NCBI RefSeq assembly: GCF_033193315.1
Contig: NZ_CP136187.1
Span: forward strand, 2,859,501-2,923,500
Direction: 5' to 3'
DNA from: Agathobaculum sp. NTUH-O15-33
GTDB lineage: Bacteria; Bacillota; Clostridia; Oscillospirales; Butyricicoccaceae
DNA length: 64,000 bases
Below, in pieces: positions 59,592 to 64,000 of this stretch. Numbering within the stretch: position 1 is the first letter of the stretch; each line of letters opens with the position of its first letter. The position numbers were made by a program, and so were the translations under genes. The notes below the pieces were generated by a model. The model was not told the DNA's origin. It saw nothing but the letters and a program-made list of their open reading frames with translations, and made no database searches.

Positions 59592-60890
59592 TTATCCGAG
59601 CATCAGGCTGGGTACAAACATGGACAGCGGCGACCAAAAGGTGATGAGCAGCAGAACGAGCACCATCATGCCGTAAAACGGCAGACAGGCGCGCGTGGCT
59701 TTTTCGATCTTGATACCGCCGATTGAGCAGCCGACGAACAGCGCCGCGCCGACCGGCGGCGTGCACAGGCCAATCGCGAGGTTTAAAATCAGCATGGCGC
59801 CGAACTGAACGGGCTCCATGCCCAGCTGAGTCGCGACCGGCATCAAGATGGGGGTCAGGATTAAGATGAGCGGGCCCATATCCATAATGCAGCCAAGCAG
59901 CAGGCACATGACGTTGATGAGCAGCAGAATGACGATGCGGTTGTCCGACAGCCCCAGCAGAGCGTTGGTGACCATGGCCGGGATTTGCAGATAGGCAAGC
60001 AGCCAGCCGAACATGGAGGCCGTGGCGATTAGGCTCATCACCATGGCAATGGTGCGTAAGCTTTTACGCAAAATACCGCCAAACCGGCGCAGCGGGATCT
60101 CCCGATAGATAAAGAAGGTGACAATAAACGCGTACACCACCGCGACCGCCGCCGATTCGGTAGCGGTGAACCAACCACCGATCACGCCGCCGACGATGAT
60201 CACGCAGGTAAGCAGGCCGAGAACCGCGTCCTTGGTGGCTTTTAAAATTTCACGGCCGCTCATTTTGTCGCCCTTGGGATACCCTCTGCGGCGCGCGGCA
60301 ATAGCGGTGAGCAGCATCAGGGCCAGACCCAGCAGAATGCCCGGAATCAATCCGCCCATGAAAAGCTGACCGATCGACACGCCGCCGCCCGCCGCAAGCG
60401 CAAATAAAATCATGTTATGGGAAGGCGGAATCATCACGCCTTGACAGGCCGAGGTGACGGTAACGGCAACCGAGAAGTCATCGTCATACCCCGTTTTTTT
60501 CATCATGGGGATCAGCATGGAGCCAATGGAGGACGTATCCGCCACGGCGGAACCCGAAATGCCGCCGAAGAACATGGAGGCGACTATATTGACCTGTGCA
60601 AGGCCGCCGCGCATCCGGCCGACCAGCGCGTTGGCAAAGGCGATCAGGCGGTTCGAGATACCGCCCTGCCCCATTATTTCACCCGCAAGGATAAAAAAAG
60701 GAATGGCCATTAAGCTGAACGACTGCACGCCGTTCACCATGCGCTGAAACAGCGTGGCGATGGGCAGATTTAAGTAAAGCGCGGTGACGACGGAAGATAT
60801 GCCCAGCGTAAACGCGATCGGCATACGCAGTGCGAGCAAAAGGACGAAGGATCCCAGAAGGATCGCAATGGCAAGGGTCATATCAGGCAT
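59592..60890 (-). CDS. dctM: TRAP transporter large permease (DctM)
   Basis: 432 residues with about 12 transmembrane helices. Conserved family segments are VNGVQSFSLMAIPFFILAGE, MFFGGISGSAVADTSSIGSM, GVMIPPSHNMILFALA, and LCTPPVGAALFVGCSI near the C-terminus. DctM is the ion-coupled translocation subunit. The chosen ATG lies in ATGCCTGA, overlapping the dctQ stop, with GGAGG 9 nt upstream. The overlap shows translational coupling to dctQ. The likely substrates are C4-dicarboxylates or sugar acids, but which one is unknown. Confidence 0.95.
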   Translation of the reverse strand: MPDMTLAIAILLGSFVLLLALRMPIAFTLGISSVVTALYLNLPIATLFQRMVNGVQSFSLMAIPFFILAGEIMGQGGISNRLIAFANALVGRMRGGLAQVNIVASMFFGGISGSAVADTSSIGSMLIPMMKKTGYDDDFSVAVTVTSACQGVMIPPSHNMILFALAAGGGVSIGQLFMGGLIPGILLGLALMLLTAIAARRRGYPKGDKMSGREILKATKDAVLGLLTCVIIVGGVIGGWFTATESAAVAVVYAFIVTFFIYREIPLRRFGGILRKSLRTIAMVMSLIATASMFGWLLAYLQIPAMVTNALLGLSDNRIVILLLINVMCLLLGCIMDMGPLILILTPILMPVATQLGMEPVQFGAMLILNLAIGLCTPPVGAALFVGCSIGGIKIEKATRACLPFYGMMVLVLLLITFWSPLSMFVPSLMLG

Positions 60891-61386
60891 CGGTTTGTTC
60901 CTCCGTTTTTTCCAGCACAGCCTGATCGCGGCGAAAAGCAACGATCAGCCCATTGAGCAAAACCAGCGCGCCGGATAGGGGCAGAATAATATAAAGAACA
61001 GCTGAAGGCAGCTTGGTGGCGGGCAGCGTCGCGTTTTTCGTGACCTGCATGATCTTTACGCCAAATACGATCATCAGCACCCCAAACGCCGCGATCAGCA
61101 AATAATCCACCGAGTCGATCCATGCCACCACACGGCGCGGCAATTTCGCAGTAAACATCTCAATAGACATATGGATTTTTTCCAATACGCCAATGGCGAT
61201 GCCGATAAAGGCGAACCAAACCATCATTGTGGTGGACACCTCCTGCGACCAGCTGAACCCCTGCTTAAAAATATAGCGTTTGACGACTTCGAGAAATACG
61301 ACCGCGACCATAACGACCATGCAGAGTATGGCGAACCATTCCAGCAGTTTGAAAACGGCCCGAAACGCTTTTTTAACAGCTTGCAT
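60883..61386 (-). CDS. dctQ: TRAP transporter small permease (DctQ)
   Basis: 167 residues with four transmembrane helices, as in the DctQ family. Visible segments include LEWFAILCMVVMVAVVFLEVV, RYIFKQGFSWSQEVSTTMMVWFAFIG-type core and the C-terminal helix. DctQ holds the DctM permease in place and joins it to the solute-binding protein. AAAGGAG stands 10 nt before the ATG at 61386. Stop overlaps the dctM start; dctP lies 63 bp upstream. Confidence 0.92.
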   Translation of the reverse strand: MQAVKKAFRAVFKLLEWFAILCMVVMVAVVFLEVVKRYIFKQGFSWSQEVSTTMMVWFAFIGIAIGVLEKIHMSIEMFTAKLPRRVVAWIDSVDYLLIAAFGVLMIVFGVKIMQVTKNATLPATKLPSAVLYIILPLSGALVLLNGLIVAFRRDQAVLEKTEEQTDA

Positions 61387-61449
61387 GCTGTAACAACTCC
61401 TTTCTATCAAAAAGGGACGGCGCACGCGCCGTCCCTCTGCGAATTCGTA

Positions 61450-62493
61450 TCAGGCGAGCGCCTGCACGCTTTCCACAATGGCTTTCTGCTCATCGTTTAA
61501 GAAGGAATCGTACATGGGAGCGACCGCATCCTGAAACTGCTTCAGCTCGTCCTCGGTCAGCGTGGTCAGCGTGCAGCCCTTTTCCGCCGCGACCTTGGCG
61601 TTTTTGGCCTCTGACTCTTCCCAAGCCTCCCGGTGCCACAGCGAAGCCTCTTTCGCGCACGCCTTCACAATTTCCTGATCCTCCGCGGATAGCTTGTCCA
61701 TCGTCTGTTTGGACGCGAGGATCATATCGGGCATATAGGAGTGCCCGTCATAGGTCCAGTAAGGCGCTACCTCATAGAAGGACATTTCCACATAAGAGGT
61801 CATGTTGTTTTCCGCGCCGTCTACAACGCCGGTCTGAATGGAGGAGTACGTGTCGTTAAACGGCAGCGGCGTGCCGATGCCGCCGAGGTGCTCCATCATC
61901 GAAAGCATCAAATCCGATTCGGATACGCGGATTTTCATGCCCGCCAGATCGGCCGGTGTGTGGATTTCCTTTTTGGCGTTAAAGAAGTTGCGGGAGCCCG
62001 GGTGCAGATAGGTCACGCCGACAAGGTTATTCTCCTCAAAGGTATCGAATACCTGCTGGCCGATTTCGCCGTCCAGCACGCGGAACAGATGGTCCACATC
62101 GGTATATTCGTAAGGCATTTGCAGGGCGTTCATGAGCGGGGCGAATTCAGCCGAAGCGCCCGAGGAAACGCGGGTAAAATCCAGCCCGCCGAACTGGCAC
62201 TGCTCGATGGTGGAGCGCTCGTCTCCCAGCTGTCCGGCAAAGAAGCACTGGATATCAATGCGTCCATCGGTCTTTTCCTTAACCATGTCCGCAAACTTTT
62301 GGCAGGCCTGCGAGGTAATGTGCTCCTCATTATGGCTGTTGGCAAGTCGAAGCACCATGCTCTGGTCCGAACCGGCGGCCGGTGTTTTTCCGGCGTTCGG
62401 ATCCTGCGCGGACGGGCTGCCCCCGCAGCCGGTCAGCAGAGACGCCATGAGCGCGGCGGATGTCAGGCCCGCAAAAATTTTTCTCTTTTGCAT
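61450..62493 (-). CDS. dctP: TRAP transporter substrate-binding lipoprotein (DctP)
   Basis: 347 residues. A type II signal peptide with lipobox LLTGC (Cys about residue 22) anchors it outside the membrane. The fold is DctP/TRAP-type: ADMVKEKTDGRIDIQCFFAG, QLGDERSTIEQC, GMKIRVSESDLMLSMMEHLG, and SSIQTGVVDGAENNMTSY. The Arg in KIRVSES is the residue that binds a substrate carboxylate in this family. The start used has AAAGGAG 10 nt upstream; an ATG three codons earlier is too close to it. First gene of the TRAP operon, following the two-component genes. Confidence 0.95.
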   Translation of the reverse strand: MQKRKIFAGLTSAALMASLLTGCGGSPSAQDPNAGKTPAAGSDQSMVLRLANSHNEEHITSQACQKFADMVKEKTDGRIDIQCFFAGQLGDERSTIEQCQFGGLDFTRVSSGASAEFAPLMNALQMPYEYTDVDHLFRVLDGEIGQQVFDTFEENNLVGVTYLHPGSRNFFNAKKEIHTPADLAGMKIRVSESDLMLSMMEHLGGIGTPLPFNDTYSSIQTGVVDGAENNMTSYVEMSFYEVAPYWTYDGHSYMPDMILASKQTMDKLSAEDQEIVKACAKEASLWHREAWEESEAKNAKVAAEKGCTLTTLTEDELKQFQDAVAPMYDSFLNDEQKAIVESVQALA

Positions 62494-62553
62494 TCTCTTC
62501 ATTCTCCTTTTTCTTGTGTACGGCAGCGTTTCGGCTGCTTATTCCTGTTTCCC

Positions 62554-62559
62554 AGTATA
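62554..62559 (-). promoter_or_regulatory. Candidate -10 box of the dctPQM operon
   Basis: The minus strand reads TATACT at 62554-62559, about 60 nt upstream of the dctP start, with a poor -35 (TTTTCT at 17-nt spacing). A weak -35 would suit activation by the upstream YesN-like regulator. A TTGACA at about 62624-62629 has no partner -10. Confidence 0.4.
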
Positions 62560-62638
62560 GTATACGGAGTGTATGAAGAAAATCGGACTTTTTTGTGAAC
62601 ACGTGGTATCCTTTTCGATGATTGTCAAACAATTAACG

Positions 62639-63364
62639 CTATTTTTGGCGATTTTGACGAAAACTTGTCGGCGTCGTACCGCGGTTGCGTTTAAACACCT
62701 TGGTAAAATAGGTTGGATCGGGATAGCCGACCGCCTCCCCGATCTCGCGGGCGCTCATGCCGGTTTCCAGCAGCAAACGTTCCGCGCGGGACAGGCGATA
62801 ATCCGTCAAGTAATCGATAAAATTGCGTCCAAATTCCTGCTTAAATAAACGGGAAAAATAGTAGGGGCTTTGCCCCAGACCATCCGCCGCTTGCTCCAGC
62901 GATATGTTTTCCGGATAGTGCGCGGCAATATAGGTTTCCGCCCACAGGTAGAAGGGGCTACGGGATGGATCCGATTCGCCGGGTGCTTTTGGCTCCAGCT
63001 GATCGCAAAGGGCGGACAGCTTCTCGCGCAGCTCGTTGCGCGGCACGGGCTTTACCAGATAATCGGCCGCCGCCACGCGCACCGCGCCGACCGCGTATTC
63101 AAATTTGCTAAACGCCGTTAGAAATAGGATATGGCAATCCGGCTGCTGGCGGCGAATGATCGCGGCCGCATCCAACCCGCTCATAACCGGCATTTCAATG
63201 TCCAAAATCGCTATTTGCGGCTTTAGCGTCTCCGCCTCCGCAACCGCGCGGCTGCCGTTTTCCGCCGTTCGGATCAAGCCGATCCGCGGTTCTATCTGCT
63301 GTATCATCTTTTCCATGGCAAGCAGGGCAAGCGGTTCATCCTCTGCCAAAAGCAATTTGATCAT
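62639..63364 (-). CDS. YesN-type response regulator with AraC output domain
   Basis: 241 residues. The receiver domain (about 1-118) has the acidic pair LLAEDEP, phosphoacceptor Asp in QIAILDIEMPVMSG, the switch Thr in ILFLTAFSKFEYA, and Lys in DYLVKPVPR. The C-terminal AraC domain (about 140-240) includes ENISLEQAADGLGQSPYYFSR and MSAREIGEAVGYPDPTYFTKVF. The ATG overlaps the kinase stop as ATGA, and AAAGGA is at the right spacing. It probably activates the TRAP operon 146 bp downstream in response to the kinase. Confidence 0.93.
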   Translation of the reverse strand: MIKLLLAEDEPLALLAMEKMIQQIEPRIGLIRTAENGSRAVAEAETLKPQIAILDIEMPVMSGLDAAAIIRRQQPDCHILFLTAFSKFEYAVGAVRVAAADYLVKPVPRNELREKLSALCDQLEPKAPGESDPSRSPFYLWAETYIAAHYPENISLEQAADGLGQSPYYFSRLFKQEFGRNFIDYLTDYRLSRAERLLLETGMSAREIGEAVGYPDPTYFTKVFKRNRGTTPTSFRQNRQK

Positions 63365-64000
63365 TCGGATATCCTTTCTCCGGTGTCGGTCACGGATAGG
63401 TGAAAGCACAGGCGTGTGACCGCCCCCACCTGCTTTTTGCACCAGAAGGTAACGCTGCTGCCGGGATCAAACAGATGAAGGCGGCGGCGGATGTTGTCGA
63501 GCCCTATGGAGCGCCGCTCCGCGCGCGCGGGCGCCGCCGTTCCCTCGCCGTTATCGATCACCGAAAGCTCAATGCATCCCTCCCGCGGTTCACGGATCCG
63601 AATACGAATCACGCCGCCTTCGGGCTTGCGCGCAAGGCCGTGCACCACGCTGTTTTCCACCAGCGGCTGCAAAATATATTTCGGGATCAAAATGGTTTCA
63701 AATTCGGGCGCGCGTTTCAGATCAAGGCGCAGCCGCCCCCCAAACCGTTTTTGCTGGATTTCCATGTAGGTCTCCACAATATCCAGTTCGCGCGATAGGG
63801 TTACGATATCCTCGTCGCTTTCGAGCGTATAACGGAAATAGGCGGCCAACTCGCCAATCAGCGAGCGCGTCATGCCGGCGTTTTCCAGTGTGGCAAGGGC
63901 CGACGCCGTATTGAGGCTGTTAAACAAAAAGTGCGGGTTCATCTGGCTTTGCAGCTGCGCAAAGCGCGTGCGCTCCAGCAGCTTTTGTATCTGGGCGTTC
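63361..64000 (-). CDS. YesM-type sensor histidine kinase, C-terminal part
   Basis: 213 residues are visible; the N-terminal sensor lies beyond the window. The open frame continues to base 64000, upstream of the first visible ATG at 63942. The His-kinase domain starts with MNPHFLFNSLN, the phosphoacceptor His of the YesM/LytS class. The HATPase domain shows YILQPLVENSVVHGL (N box), VIDNGEGT (G1 box) and IGLDNIRRRLHLF (G2 box). Co-translated with the response regulator (ATGA overlap). It likely detects a ligand of, or works with, the TRAP binding protein. Confidence 0.93.
   Translation of the reverse strand, partial: NAQIQKLLERTRFAQLQSQMNPHFLFNSLNTASALATLENAGMTRSLIGELAAYFRYTLESDEDIVTLSRELDIVETYMEIQQKRFGGRLRLDLKRAPEFETILIPKYILQPLVENSVVHGLARKPEGGVIRIRIREPREGCIELSVIDNGEGTAAPARAERRSIGLDNIRRRLHLFDPGSSVTFWCKKQVGAVTRLCFHLSVTDTGERISE

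Noticed and set aside
1..64000. Prophage, integrative element, IS or tRNA/rRNA genes
   Set aside because: No integrase, transposase, capsid or terminase motif, and no tRNA or rRNA sequence was recognised on either strand by eye.

Overview
The window is a 64 kb chromosomal segment of a GC-rich member of the class Clostridia, most like the gut Oscillospiraceae or Butyricicoccaceae; I cannot name the genus. The clues are AddAB instead of RecBCD, a 1227-residue pyruvate:ferredoxin oxidoreductase, SLH-domain surface proteins, an LPXTG adhesin with its own sortase, Shine-Dalgarno sites near AGGAGG, sigma-A promoters, and an infC-rpmI-rplT operon whose infC starts with AUU. No rRNA, tRNA, transposase, prophage or CRISPR array was seen.

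Layout. 1-5.3 kb: end of a TipAS-type regulator, a MATE exporter, a HAD phosphatase, a CLC-F type (probable fluoride) antiporter and IMP dehydrogenase. 5.4-12.3 kb: addB-addA. 12.4-15.4 kb: a hairpin-rich repeat element and a membrane GGDEF-EAL protein. 15.7-20.3 kb: a thiol-redox operon (rhodanese lipoprotein, Rrf2 regulator, flavin disulfide reductase, CcdA-thioredoxin fusion) and a divergent flavodoxin-ferredoxin protein. 20.3-26.7 kb: an 1862-residue LPQTG adhesin with SpaA/CnaB repeats and a divergent sortase. 26.7-32.6 kb: a BTAD regulator fused to a degenerate GGDEF domain, and a six-gene type IV pilus-like operon (PilC, four small membrane proteins, PilT). 32.7-37.0 kb: a transglutaminase lipoprotein, TcdA, a GNAT protein and twin YD-repeat proteins. 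37.1-44.1 kb: a 2148-residue SLH protein behind a probable c-di-GMP-I riboswitch, next to a 220-bp near-perfect palindrome.

44.1-53.4 kb: PFOR, ComM/YifB, an SLH-M15 peptidase, two XRE regulators, a second copy of the hairpin element, and a DUF6809/ribbon-helix-helix pair. 53.6-56.6 kb: an AraC regulator with a divergent GPH sugar transporter, then a 30-codon gene with its own signals. 56.7-59.5 kb: a structured RNA of about 185 nt, a DUF1292 protein, the attenuated infC-rpmI-rplT operon, and a phosphoribosyltransferase-like protein. 59.6-64 kb: a TRAP transporter (DctPQM) behind a YesMN-type two-component system, whose kinase runs off the window.

One theme joins much of the window: a c-di-GMP enzyme, a regulator carrying a dead GGDEF fold, a pilus-like operon, and a giant surface protein whose leader reads as a c-di-GMP switch with a terminator. 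Together these look like a surface-lifestyle circuit. The most unusual DNA is the 220-bp palindrome beside the riboswitch, the two-copy multi-hairpin element, the unidentified structured RNA and the 30-codon transcription unit.
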